From the NCBI RefSeq assembly GCF_004307995.1, contig NZ_SIRE01000007.1, positions 186,001-250,000 of the forward strand: a stretch of 64,000 bases of DNA, written 5' to 3'. A model generated the notes under the pieces. It made no database searches, was not told the DNA's origin, and saw nothing but the letters and a program-made list of their open reading frames with translations. Of the stretch, positions 1-7,606 are shown piece after piece (within the stretch, counting starts at the first letter, position 1; each line of letters starts with the position of its first letter). A program made the translations under genes and the position numbers. This DNA is from Paenibacillus thalictri (GTDB lineage Bacteria; Bacillota; Bacilli; Paenibacillales; NBRC-103111).

Positions 1-2
1 AT

Positions 3-365
3 TTCGGAAAAGTCAATGAAAACGTATGGACCAGACAGCATCCTGAGGTACATATTGACCCATCGAAGGATATTGTATGCGGCGACGAAGGGGAGAAGTT
101 ATACTCTTTATTTACGCAAAAGCAAATTACCACTTTACTTTTTGCCGGGGTTCACACGAATATGTGTATCCTGAACAGAAGTTTTGGCATTAAGCAGATG
201 CTGCGCTGGGGATTTAAGTGTATCCTCATCCGGGATTTGACCGATGCGATGTATAATCCGGCCATGCGGCCTTATGTCAGCCATGAGCAAGGTACGGAGC
301 TCGTAGTGGAATATATCGAGAAATTTGTTTGTCCAACCGTTGCCAGCCCTGAAATTATAGCTTAA
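3..365 (+). CDS. Isochorismatase-family cysteine hydrolase (3' part)
   Basis: Only the C-terminal 120 residues are in the window; the reading frame is open from base 3 and the start lies to the left. The segment AGVHTNMCI fits the catalytic-cysteine strand of the isochorismatase/nicotinamidase superfamily, and the following LTDAMYNP and C-terminal helix agree with the end of that fold. Members hydrolyse amide or enol-ether bonds of small metabolites in the cytoplasm. The substrate cannot be told because the aspartate and lysine of the catalytic triad are outside the window. A strong hairpin terminator follows about 90 bases after the stop, so this is probably the last gene of its transcript. 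The family assignment is good, the specific reaction unknown. Confidence 0.8.
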   Translation, partial: FGKVNENVWTRQHPEVHIDPSKDIVCGDEGEKLYSLFTQKQITTLLFAGVHTNMCILNRSFGIKQMLRWGFKCILIRDLTDAMYNPAMRPYVSHEQGTELVVEYIEKFVCPTVASPEIIA

Positions 366-452
366 TACATAAACCGTGGTCATTAAAGCCGGGAAGGGAA
401 GCCGCGATACCACTTGTTTTGCAAGAGTTAGGCCAAACTAGAGGGATATACT

Positions 453-485
453 GAGGCTGCCGTAGGTTTACGGCAGCCTCCTTTT
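453..485 (+). terminator. Intrinsic terminator of the isochorismatase-like gene
   Basis: A 12-bp perfect stem (GAGGCTGCCGTA at 453-464, complement at 469-480) closes on a 4-nt loop and is followed by CTTTT. It ends the upstream transcript and isolates the next gene. Confidence 0.85.
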
Positions 486-637
486 ACGATGCTCCAAAAT
501 GGAAAGAATCAGCAGCCGCAGCCTTCTCGCGCTAGCGGGCAGATTAGTTCAGAGTGACTTGCAACATTTGACAGATACGGACCGTTGTTAGAGTTATGTG
601 GTCTGTTGTATGGCCGAAGTTAAAGGTGGGCTGTCTA

Positions 638-1207
638 ATGAGAAAAATAACAAGTTTGATTTTGATGACGGTGTTAGTATTAAGCATTATGATGAGCTTC
701 AAGCCATCGACTGTGTATGCATGTTCGTGCGCTCAGCCCCAGGATGTCGCAGCACAGTTCAATCGGTCGCAAGCGGTTTTTTCCGGTCGTGTTCTTGAAT
801 TCAAGGAGCAGAGGCATTTGAACGGAAGTTTGACGAAAGCCGCACTATTCGAAGTAAGCCATATATGGAAAGGCGGTTCTGAATCGAAAATCACGATTCA
901 CACGGGGACCGGCGGAGGAGATTGCGGATTTAAGTTCGAAAAAAATAAGGAATATTTAGTATATGCCCAACCCTCTACGATGTATGGCGGAAAAGAATTG
1001 CTTGTAACCATCCTATGCGATCGGACGAATGTGTTAAGTCAAGCGCAAGAGGATCTGGCTGCATTAGGTGAAGGTAAAGCTCCCACTAAGACGGCTAATC
1101 TTACTGGTGAATTTTACGGGTTGCAGCGGTATATATGGATCCTAATAATTGGAGTTGCTGCGCTAGGAACGATATTATTTTTTGCTCGGCGAAAAGCAAG
1201 AAAGTAA
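638..1207 (+). CDS. TIMP/NTR-like membrane-anchored surface protein
   Basis: The start at 638 is preceded by AAAGGTGGG; an ATG at 596 is in frame but has no such site. The 189-residue protein has a signal peptide (about residues 1-28) and then ACSCA, so the mature protein would begin close to Cys-Ser-Cys. That N-terminus, the SQAVFSGRV strand and the later single cysteines (GGGDCGF, TILCD) resemble the netrin/TIMP-like fold found in a small group of Bacillota proteins. A C-terminal hydrophobic segment (about residues 164-182) followed by ARRKARK would anchor it in the membrane with the domain outside. Vertebrate TIMPs inhibit metalloproteases; whether bacterial relatives do is not established here. 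It is a single-gene unit. The fold call is moderate, the function unknown. Confidence 0.6.
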   Translation: MRKITSLILMTVLVLSIMMSFKPSTVYACSCAQPQDVAAQFNRSQAVFSGRVLEFKEQRHLNGSLTKAALFEVSHIWKGGSESKITIHTGTGGGDCGFKFEKNKEYLVYAQPSTMYGGKELLVTILCDRTNVLSQAQEDLAALGEGKAPTKTANLTGEFYGLQRYIWILIIGVAALGTILFFARRKARK

Positions 1208-1872
1208 AGCGCGGAAACCGACCTTTCAATGAAATGTCCGGGGCTTGGATAAGCGATCCAATCGAAGCTCGCCTGGAACATCTGTGCCCAAATAATCACA
1301 TGTGATGCGTAATGGCATAACAGGCGGGGGATATACATACTATGCCTGTGGGATTTCATCTGGACAATATGAGGTTGGCACCGAATGGGCAGTTCTGAAG
1401 ACCATTCTCATGCGAATCGTCACGGCCCGAAGCTAACGGACCTGAGTGTACTTATTTGGTAAAATAGTACTTTGTTTACTTTTTAAGGGACATGGCCGCT
1501 CTTATTCGCTCAAAAAGTCAAGGAAACCACAGATGGTAGGCAAAATAAGGTAGCTGATGTCCATTACATTTGGCAAACCTCTAATTTTGTTTAAATTGCG
1601 GCGCTCACGTCCGTCCCTCGTAATTAGGGGGCAGGCTGATCGCATATTGGGTTATGTATGCGGCGAATGCGACTAGGAACAATGATGACTGCGACTAGAA
1701 GTCTCCAGCCGAGGTCCGTTAAAGCGAATTAGGCCTATCCTTCTATCAACTACACGAATCGCCGTACGGTGCCGTTCATGAGTATAACTTAAGCTTCGAC
1801 AGTTTTGTTCGCTTCTGCCGGCGCTTCGAATGAAAGAGTGCATCGAGCTTGCGTTAGCGGCGCGACCGGATA
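1208..1872. other. Intergenic region with dispersed-repeat copies, no gene seen
   Basis: I see no convincing coding sequence in this 665-bp stretch; the short open frames lack ribosome binding sites and family features. It holds copies of a repeat also present at 61.86-62.04 kb: TAACGGACCTGAGTGTACTT followed by ATTTGGT at 1434-1460, a related GGGACATGGCCGCTCTTATT at 1487-1506, and GCGCTCACGTCCGT at 1601-1614, which is the exact reverse complement of 61863-61876. Confidence 0.55.
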
Positions 1873-1920
1873 AAAAAGCAGCCGCCTGAATGACCAAAAG
1901 GTCAAGACAGGCGGCTTTTT
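1873..1920. terminator. Bidirectional terminator downstream of the peroxiredoxin-like gene
   Basis: AGCCGCCTG (1880-1888) pairs with CAGGCGGCT (1908-1916), with a second inner stem TGACC/GGTCA around an AAAA loop. A T-run follows on the plus strand and an A-run precedes it, so it can stop transcription from either side. It lies 50 bases past the stop of the minus-strand gene. Confidence 0.8.
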
Positions 1921-1969
1921 GCTGCTGCTCAAGTTCAGGCACATGGCGAAACTTCCGGCATGGGGGCGG

Positions 1970-2524
1970 CTACTTTTGTGAGGCAAACCGGTCGATCGTC
2001 TCCAGCGGCAAATCGTCCGTAATGAGCCGGTTGTAATGAACGACCCGCAGAATCCCGTCTTCGTCGATTAGAAATTCGGCAGGAATGCGGTGGAAATTGG
2101 AGCCCTCCTCGTGAGTGAGCTTAAATCCGGCCGCTTCGGCTTGGGCTATGGCCGATTTGGTGAAGGTATCGGATATTGTAGCCTGGACTTTTTGCTCGGA
2201 AACCTCCACTCCGTACAAATTGTAGATGCGGGCTTGCGGATCGGCAATCAGCGGGAACGGCGCATCTTGTTTGCCGGCATAAGCATGAAGGCTGGTCTCC
2301 GGCGATTCGAAAAAAGCGATGACGTCGAGGCCTTGCTCCCGCCACTGCGGATAACGGCTAATCAAGCGATGCATCCGCAAATTGCACAGCGCGCAAGCGG
2401 AGTTGCGAAAAAACGCGAGCAGCATTTTGCGGCCGCGGTACTGCTCCAGCCGAACGGAGCTGCCATTGTGGTCGACAGTTTGAAAAAGCGGGGCGGCGTT
2501 TCCCGGTTGAAGCTGTTGGATCAT
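1970..2524 (-). CDS. Peroxiredoxin-like (AhpC/TSA redoxin) protein
   Basis: This 184-residue cytoplasmic protein has the thioredoxin-fold layout of the peroxiredoxin-like family: an N-terminal GNAAPLFQTVDHNG strand, a nucleophile region FRNSACALCNLRMH with a CxxC pair (about residues 38-51), and a late AEFLIDEDGILRVVHY strand. Classical AhpC carries PxxxTxxC at this point; the CALC arrangement is the variant seen in the peroxiredoxin-like group and suggests thiol-dependent reduction of peroxides or disulfides. The ATG is preceded by TTAGGAGGTC. It lies downstream of a Crp/Fnr-type regulator on the same strand, separated by 184 bp that contain two tandem dyad repeats. It may be under that regulator, but this is inference. 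Confidence 0.75.
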   Translation of the reverse strand: MIQQLQPGNAAPLFQTVDHNGSSVRLEQYRGRKMLLAFFRNSACALCNLRMHRLISRYPQWREQGLDVIAFFESPETSLHAYAGKQDAPFPLIADPQARIYNLYGVEVSEQKVQATISDTFTKSAIAQAEAAGFKLTHEEGSNFHRIPAEFLIDEDGILRVVHYNRLITDDLPLETIDRFASQK

Positions 2525-2540
2525 GAGTGTGACCTCCTAA

Positions 2541-2626
2541 AAGTTTTTGCGCCAGCAAAAACTGGCGTCGGAAGCAGAACTTAAGTTTCTGCGCCGGCAA
2601 AAACTGGCACCGGAAACTTCTTGCTT
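2541..2626. repeat. Two tandem dyad-containing repeats upstream of the peroxiredoxin-like gene
   Basis: Two roughly 42-bp copies (2541-2582 and 2583-2626) share AAGTTT-TGCGCC-GCAAAAACTGGC. Each contains an inverted repeat (CGCCAG/CTGGCG in copy 1, an imperfect longer arm in copy 2). They occupy the leader of the minus-strand gene starting at 2524, just upstream of its ribosome binding site. They could be operators or RNA hairpins. Confidence 0.6.
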
Positions 2627-2708
2627 CATGCCAGTCAAGCTGAGCGCCGGTTAACATCAGTTTGCCTGTATCCACAGCTTAACGTAGTTCCGCCGCGCCT
2701 TCTGTGAC

Positions 2709-3374
2709 CTAGTCACCAAACCCCTTTTCCAACTCCTCTCTACGGATGATTCGCAACCACCCTCGTCCGGACTCGATCCAACCTTTCGTTTGAAAACGCC
2801 GCAGCGCGCGGGAAACGACTTCGCGGACGGAGCCGATCTCTGCGGCAAGCTCTTGATGTGTCGCATGCAGCAGCGGAGCGCTGTCCGAAGTGCGGCGCAG
2901 CAGCGCACGGGCAAGCCGCGTTTCCAGCGGAACGCTCTGTTTCGCCTTGGCATGTTCGACCATATGGAGCATACTGTCGAGCAACCCGCCGAAAATCGCG
3001 CTGCGCACAAGCTCATGCTCTTGCACCCAGCGGAGAAAGCTGCTTTTGGCGATAAACAGCGCTTCTACCTCCGTCTCGGCAATGATGGAGCCGGGATAGT
3101 CGCGGCCGCTTAATCCGCTCAGAACAAGCAGCGAGCACACTTCCCCGGCGGATAGCAGGGCAATGACCGCTTCGCGGCCGCTTTCTTCGATCAACGTAAT
3201 GCGGGCCGTTCCACGCAGCACAAACATGCCGTAGCTTGCGGCCTCTTCCTTTTGAAACATTCGGGCCTGGGCCGGGAAGGTCACGCTAAAAGGCCGGGCC
3301 TCCGCCCACTCCGCGGGAGAAACCGAACTTAAGAAGGGAAGAGTGGCCAGCAGCGGCGAGTTTTTATCGAACAC
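2709..3374 (-). CDS. Crp/Fnr-family transcriptional regulator
   Basis: The GTG start at 3374 has AAAGGAG nine bases upstream; an in-frame ATG 23 codons earlier has none, so the protein is read as 221 residues. It has an N-terminal cyclic-nucleotide-binding-type beta-roll (about 20-135), a dimer helix, and a C-terminal winged helix (about 165-215) with the family pattern QELAAEIGSVREVVSRALR. It lacks the N-terminal cysteine cluster of oxygen-sensing FNR, having a single cysteine, so an Fe-S sensor is unlikely; the ligand is unknown. It is transcribed toward the peroxiredoxin-like gene and divergently from gapB. The 277-bp region between them holds two palindromes that are candidate operators. 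Confidence 0.85.
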   Translation of the reverse strand: MFDKNSPLLATLPFLSSVSPAEWAEARPFSVTFPAQARMFQKEEAASYGMFVLRGTARITLIEESGREAVIALLSAGEVCSLLVLSGLSGRDYPGSIIAETEVEALFIAKSSFLRWVQEHELVRSAIFGGLLDSMLHMVEHAKAKQSVPLETRLARALLRRTSDSAPLLHATHQELAAEIGSVREVVSRALRRFQTKGWIESGRGWLRIIRREELEKGFGD

Positions 3375-3547
3375 GGATATGCTCCTTTCGTTAATAATAT
3401 GGATGCTGTCCAAAGGGTATTTTCCGGCAAACCTTGTTTCCATTATTGTAGCACACTCGTTCAGAAGCTATAGACACTGATTCTTATTTATAGGTCCGTT
3501 GAACGTTCAAGGATCCTAACCGCAAACCACAAGATAGTCGTTCAATA

Positions 3548-3558
3548 TTGTGTCACAA
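3548..3558. promoter_or_regulatory. Compact palindrome TTGTGTCACAA upstream of gapB
   Basis: An 11-base palindrome with a single central base lies about 94 bases before the gapB start and 174 bases before the divergent Crp/Fnr gene. Its TTGTG/CACAA arms resemble Crp/Fnr and Rex half-sites, but the spacing is shorter than either consensus, so the binding protein is uncertain. Confidence 0.35.
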
Positions 3559-3592
3559 ATACAAATAAATCTTTTTTATCACCCAAATTAAA

Positions 3593-3612
3593 TAAATAGT
3601 GTACACTATTTA
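3593..3612. promoter_or_regulatory. Perfect 20-bp palindromic operator candidate before gapB
   Basis: TAAATAGTGTACACTATTTA is perfectly self-complementary (10 bp per arm) and lies 40 bases before the gapB start codon, where an operator overlapping the core promoter or start of transcription would sit. It does not match the known CcpN box (TRTGHYATAYW). A dimeric repressor of the GntR or TetR type would fit the symmetry. Confidence 0.6.
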
Positions 3613-3651
3613 ATAAATATGATGTACAATACAAAATATAAGGAGCAGCAA

Positions 3652-4707
3652 ATGATGAAGGAGGAGAACATCATTAAAGGACTTGGCATAAGTGGTATGG
3701 GAAGAATCGGCAGGCTGCTGATCAGGAGCATTTTTGAAAGCGGAGATTTGATCAAGCAATTAAAAGCAATAAACAGCATATATCCGGTGGAAACGGTGGC
3801 CCACTTATTAAAATACGATAGCGTACACGGCACATGGGCGGCCGACTTAAGCGTACAGAACGGCAAACTGCTGATTAACGGCAACAAGATCGATGTGGTG
3901 TATCACCGCGAGCCGGAAATGATTCCGTGGGCTTCTCTCGGAGTTGAAATCGTCATCGATGCCACCGGCAAGTTCAACGACCGTGAAGGCGCGCAAAAGC
4001 ATATAGAAGCCGGAGCGCGATCGGTCATTATTACCGCACCCGGCAAGATGATGGATTTGACGGTGGTCATGGGCGTTAACGACCGTTTGTACGATCCGGA
4101 GAAACATGCTTTATTATCCGCCGCTTCTTGTACCACAAACTGCGTTTCGCCGCTGCTGCGAATTCTGGACGACGCTTATCGTATCGAAAGCGGCTGGATG
4201 ACAACGGTGCATTCTTTTACATCCGATCAAAATCATCTCGACAATCCGCATAAAGACTTGCGCCGGGCGCGGGCGTGCACGCAGTCGATTGTGCCCACAA
4301 CGACCGGAGTAGGAAAAGCGCTTGTCGATGTGATCCCGCATCTGGCTCAAAGCATTGAAGGCATCTCGCTGCGCGTTCCCACACAAGACGTATCTTTGGT
4401 CGATCTTACGGTGAAGGTTTCGCGCAAGGTGAAGGCCGATGAGGTAAAGCATGTGTTTCAAAGCGCCGCGGCGGGGGCATATCAGCCTTATGTGGAGTAT
4501 ATTGAAAGCCCGCTTGTTTCCGCGGATTTTATCGGTTGTCCCAAATCGGCAGTTGTTGACGGATTGTCGATTATGGTGAACGGGGATCAAATTAAGGTTC
4601 TTGCCTGGTACGACAATGAGTGGGCTTATTCCTGCAGGGTTGTCGATCTGGCCAAACTGGTAGCCGAAAGGGGAGCTGACAAATGGAACGCAGTTACAGC
4701 CGTGTAG
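3652..4707 (+). CDS. gapB: Glyceraldehyde-3-phosphate dehydrogenase, GapB type
   Basis: The start at 3652 (or the adjacent ATG at 3655) follows AAGGAG; an ATG at 3619 is in frame but has no such site. The 351-residue enzyme has an N-terminal Rossmann motif (GMGRIGRLLIRS), the catalytic cysteine in SAASCTTNC and the His of TTVHSFT. Features such as VETVAHLLKYDSVHG, DQNHLDNPHKDLRRARA and IVPTTTG match Bacillus GapB, the gluconeogenic NADP-preferring form, more closely than glycolytic GapA. It converts 1,3-bisphosphoglycerate to glyceraldehyde-3-phosphate in the cytoplasm. It is the first gene of an operon with an SR1P-like peptide, whose start lies inside the gapB end, and pckA. That partner supports a gluconeogenic role. 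Confidence 0.9.
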   Translation: MMKEENIIKGLGISGMGRIGRLLIRSIFESGDLIKQLKAINSIYPVETVAHLLKYDSVHGTWAADLSVQNGKLLINGNKIDVVYHREPEMIPWASLGVEIVIDATGKFNDREGAQKHIEAGARSVIITAPGKMMDLTVVMGVNDRLYDPEKHALLSAASCTTNCVSPLLRILDDAYRIESGWMTTVHSFTSDQNHLDNPHKDLRRARACTQSIVPTTTGVGKALVDVIPHLAQSIEGISLRVPTQDVSLVDLTVKVSRKVKADEVKHVFQSAAAGAYQPYVEYIESPLVSADFIGCPKSAVVDGLSIMVNGDQIKVLAWYDNEWAYSCRVVDLAKLVAERGADKWNAVTAV

Positions 4708-4904
4708 AGTTGGGAAATCTGATTTGCAGGCATTGCGGAGATATTGTAGGTACTCTTGACACCGAGAAGGTCATCAATTATTACGTGGAATGCGGCAAAG
4801 AGGGGTGCTCGGGCGGCCGCAGCGAAGAGGAAGGAAACAGCCCGGCCGGCACCGGTATCGCGGCAGATGTGAAGAATGTTGAACAAACCGTCAGCGGATT
4901 TTGA
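4683..4904 (+). CDS. SR1P-like GapA-binding small protein
   Basis: A 73-residue protein starts at 4683 behind AAAGGGGA and overlaps the 3' end of gapB by 25 bp in another frame, indicating translational coupling. Residues 10-42 ([26 protein letters not shown]) align with SR1P, the roughly 39-residue peptide encoded by the dual-function RNA SR1 of Bacillus subtilis: CxxC, an acidic-EKV stretch and a C-terminal CG-C pair. The four cysteines could bind zinc. SR1P binds GapA and promotes its moonlighting interaction with RNase J1. The C-terminal 30 residues ([13 protein letters not shown] onward) are an extra acidic, low-complexity tail. In B. subtilis SR1, gapB and pckA are unlinked but all repressed by CcpN; here the three functions are adjacent. 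The family call is from motif comparison only. Confidence 0.75.
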   Translation: MERSYSRVELGNLICRHCGDIVGTLDTEKVINYYVECGKEGCSGGRSEEEGNSPAGTGIAADVKNVEQTVSGF

Positions 4905-4944
4905 TATAGCAAACAATATTTTTGAATGGGAGACGAGAGAACCG

Positions 4945-6531
4945 ATGAGCATGATCAATATACAAAGAGAGGCAAATATGGTCACCGGGATGGGTCAACG
5001 CAACGTGCTTAGGAATTTGTCGGCAACCAAACTGGTTGAATTGGCCTTGCACCGCAGCGAGGGAGAACTGACGGAGACAGGCGCGTTTAACGTTGCCACC
5101 GGTCAATTTACCGGACGTTCGCCCAAGGACAAATATATCGTCCAGGAACCTTCGGTTATGGAACATATCGATTGGGGAAGCGTAAACCAGCCGATTGCGG
5201 AAGAACAATTCGAACGTTTGTACAACAAAGCCATCCGTTATATGGCCGACAAACAATTGTTTGTGTTCGACGGATACGCCGGGGCCGATACTTCTTACCA
5301 AATGCCGATTCGTGTCATCACGGAATACGCTTGGCACAACTTGTTTGTGCGGCAGCTGTTTGTCAGACCGACAGCGGAAGAGCTGGATTCGCATACGCCT
5401 GAATTTACGGTCATTGCGCTTCCCGGAGTTACGGCCGATCCGTCCGCAGACGGAACCAAGTCGGAGACGTTTATTGCGTTGTCTTTCGAGAAAAAGGTTG
5501 TGCTCATCGGCGGAACCCATTACGCCGGAGAAATGAAAAAGTCCATTTTCAGCGTGCTGAATTACATGCTGCCTTTTCAAGGCGTGCTGCCGATGCACTG
5601 TTCCGCCAATGTGGGGGCTAAAGGCGATGTGGCGTTATTCTTCGGGCTCTCCGGCACGGGAAAAACAACGCTGTCGGCCGACCCGGACCGCAGTTTGATC
5701 GGCGACGACGAGCACGGCTGGTCGGATCAAGGCGTATTTAATTTCGAAGGCGGCTGTTATGCCAAATGCGTCAATCTTTCGCAGGAAAAAGAACCGCAAA
5801 TATGGAATGCCGTAAGGTTCGGCGCCGTATTGGAAAATGTGGTCATCGACCCGTTGACCGGTTCTCCCGATTTTGACGATATTTCGCTTACGGAAAACAC
5901 AAGAGCCGCTTACCCGGTTGAGTTTATTCCGAATGCGGTCATTCCCGGAAAAGGCGGCCATCCGGAAACGATCATCTTTTTGACGGCGGACGCTTTTGGC
6001 GTACTGCCGCCGATCGCCAAGCTGAGCGAAGAGCAGGCCGTTTATTATTTCCTTTCCGGATACACTTCGAAGTTGGCCGGCACGGAACGCGGCGTAACCG
6101 AACCGGAAGCGACGTTCTCGACTTGCTTTGGCGCGCCTTTCCTGCCGCTTCGGCCGGGTAAATATGCGGAGCTGCTGAAGCAAAAAATTAAACGCCACGG
6201 CTCGCGTGTGTATTTGGTCAACACCGGCTGGTCCGGCGGCGCTTACGGCGTTGGCAAACGAATGGACCTGAAATACACCCGGGCGATGGTGACCGCAGCG
6301 CTGAACGGCAGTTTGGATCAAGCGGCATTTACGCCTGATCCTGTGTTTAACCTGCTGTGCCCGGACCATGTTGACGGTGTGCCCGCTCATGTATTGAACC
6401 CGCGCAATACGTGGCAGGACAAGGAAACTTACGACCGCACGGCTAAAAATTTGGCAGCGCGCTTTGTCGAAAACTTTCAACAGTTCGGAGAGGTCGGGGA
6501 GGACGTCCGCTCCGCCGGACCGAAGGCTTAA
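4945..6531 (+). CDS. pckA: Phosphoenolpyruvate carboxykinase (ATP)
   Basis: The 528-residue reading from ATG 4945 matches the usual length (527 in B. subtilis). An ATG at 4978 has a closer AGAGAGG site and remains possible. The enzyme converts oxaloacetate and ATP to phosphoenolpyruvate, CO2 and ADP, the first step of gluconeogenesis. Visible hallmarks are the substrate loop [18 protein letters not shown], the kinase-1a P-loop [11 protein letters not shown], the metal-binding GDDEHGWSD and [13 protein letters not shown]. It is the last gene of the gapB operon and is followed at once by a terminator. No truncation or missing catalytic residue is seen. Confidence 0.95.
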   Translation: MSMINIQREANMVTGMGQRNVLRNLSATKLVELALHRSEGELTETGAFNVATGQFTGRSPKDKYIVQEPSVMEHIDWGSVNQPIAEEQFERLYNKAIRYMADKQLFVFDGYAGADTSYQMPIRVITEYAWHNLFVRQLFVRPTAEELDSHTPEFTVIALPGVTADPSADGTKSETFIALSFEKKVVLIGGTHYAGEMKKSIFSVLNYMLPFQGVLPMHCSANVGAKGDVALFFGLSGTGKTTLSADPDRSLIGDDEHGWSDQGVFNFEGGCYAKCVNLSQEKEPQIWNAVRFGAVLENVVIDPLTGSPDFDDISLTENTRAAYPVEFIPNAVIPGKGGHPETIIFLTADAFGVLPPIAKLSEEQAVYYFLSGYTSKLAGTERGVTEPEATFSTCFGAPFLPLRPGKYAELLKQKIKRHGSRVYLVNTGWSGGAYGVGKRMDLKYTRAMVTAALNGSLDQAAFTPDPVFNLLCPDHVDGVPAHVLNPRNTWQDKETYDRTAKNLAARFVENFQQFGEVGEDVRSAGPKA

Positions 6532-6573
6532 TCGGCTTGTACTCAGCTCCAATAAGCGATAAATGTCATTGAA

Positions 6574-6608
6574 AGGCCGCTAGTTCCTTCCGGAACTGCG
6601 GTCTTTTT
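6574..6608 (+). terminator. Terminator of the gapB-pckA operon
   Basis: CCGCTAGTTCC pairs with GGAACTGCGG (one bulged base) around a TTCC loop and is followed by TCTTTTTG, 45-75 bases after the pckA stop. Confidence 0.8.
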
Positions 6609-6657
6609 GTTCTGATTTTTTCTTGCGGCATCGCCGTATTTATTTTACAGGAATGTA

Positions 6658-6685
6658 TTGACAGCACCTGTTATCTTATTATATT
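6658..6685 (+). promoter_or_regulatory. Sigma-A type promoter of the GntR regulator gene
   Basis: TTGACA (6658-6663), a 16-base spacer and TATATT (6680-6685) match the vegetative consensus at 11 of 12 positions. The 8-base palindrome GTTATAAC at 6686-6693 immediately follows and could be part of an autoregulatory operator. Confidence 0.55.
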
Positions 6686-6779
6686 GTTATAACCAGTTAG
6701 AGGTTGAAATCGTTGTCTTCGAATTGCGGAGATCGGCGGTTTTGACGAAACAGACATCATAATTTATGGGGGAATCGCT

Positions 6780-7553
6780 TTGTTGGACGATACTTTGCCG
6801 GTGACATTGCAATACCAATTACGCAGCAAGCTGATTGAAAATATTAAGAAAAGGGTCTGGTCCCCCGGCTCCCAAATTCCGAGCGAGCGGGGGCTATGCG
6901 ACGAATACGGCGTCAGCCGCATGACGGTGCGGGAAGTGCTGAAGGAGCTGGTGCAAGAGGGCTATTTGGTGCGCAAGCAAGGAAAAGGCACCTTTGTTGC
7001 ATTGCCCAAGTTCGAGCATGAGCTGTCGAGCAACTACAGCTTGTCTCAGGAAATCGAAAAGCAAGGGCTGGAATCGGATTTTCGCTTATTGGGCTTTCAG
7101 AAAAAGAAGCCGAGCAGCTTGCTGATGCGGATTTTCGGACTGTCCGAGCATGAGCTGGTTTATGAAATAACCCGCCTGCGTTCGATCGGCGATGAGCCGT
7201 TTGCCTGGGAAAGGGCCTCCGTTCCTTGCTCGCTGATGGAGGATGTGGATGAGGCGAGGCTGGAGAAAGACGGCTTGTATTTATCGATATTCCGCTGCTC
7301 GGGGCTGATGGCGGAGGAAGCGGAGGTGGAAGCCGAAGCCGTGAATTGCCCGATCAACATCGCCGATCTGCTTCAGCTGAAGAAAAACAAAGCCGTATTG
7401 CACTTAGTGAGACTTACGACCGCGCAAAACCGCTGCATCGAATATTGCGAAAGTTATATCCGCAGCGAGAAATACAAATATAAGTACAAGCAATTTTTGC
7501 GGAAAAAGACCGCTTATGACGGCGCTTACGGGGATCAGCCGGACGGCAGATAG
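6780..7553 (+). CDS. GntR-family regulator with UTRA ligand domain
   Basis: The frame starts with tandem TTG codons at 6780 and 6783 after GGGGGAA; no nearby ATG exists. The 257-residue protein has an N-terminal GntR winged helix (about residues 10-78, with IPSERGLCDEYGVSRMTVREVLKELVQEG and KQGKGTFV) and a C-terminal UTRA domain (about 95-240), as in the HutC/NagR subfamily that senses phosphorylated sugars or similar effectors. It stands 53 bp before the lipoprotein gene of a sugar ABC importer on the same strand and most likely represses that operon. The effector is not determinable from sequence; the NAGPA-type enzyme downstream suggests an amino-sugar or sugar-phosphate derivative. Confidence 0.85.
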   Translation: MLDDTLPVTLQYQLRSKLIENIKKRVWSPGSQIPSERGLCDEYGVSRMTVREVLKELVQEGYLVRKQGKGTFVALPKFEHELSSNYSLSQEIEKQGLESDFRLLGFQKKKPSSLLMRIFGLSEHELVYEITRLRSIGDEPFAWERASVPCSLMEDVDEARLEKDGLYLSIFRCSGLMAEEAEVEAEAVNCPINIADLLQLKKNKAVLHLVRLTTAQNRCIEYCESYIRSEKYKYKYKQFLRKKTAYDGAYGDQPDGR

Positions 7554-7606
7554 CCGGTGGGAGGTTGTCAGACCAGTAATCCAATTGATGAAAGGGGTTA
7601 TTATTT

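Noticed and set aside
3548..3558. Rex-type NADH-responsive operator
   Set aside because: The arms TTGTG/CACAA fit, but the spacing is much shorter than TTGTGAA-N4-TTCACAA, so I list it only as an unassigned palindrome.
3540..3651. A CcpN box upstream of gapB
   Set aside because: I looked for TRTGHYATAYW because of the SR1P link and found no convincing match.
7565..7575. TTGTCAGACCA before the sugar-binding lipoprotein as a NagR/DasR-type operator
   Set aside because: It resembles TGGTCTAGACCA but is one base short and not symmetric. It is too weak to annotate, though its position fits the upstream GntR/UTRA protein.
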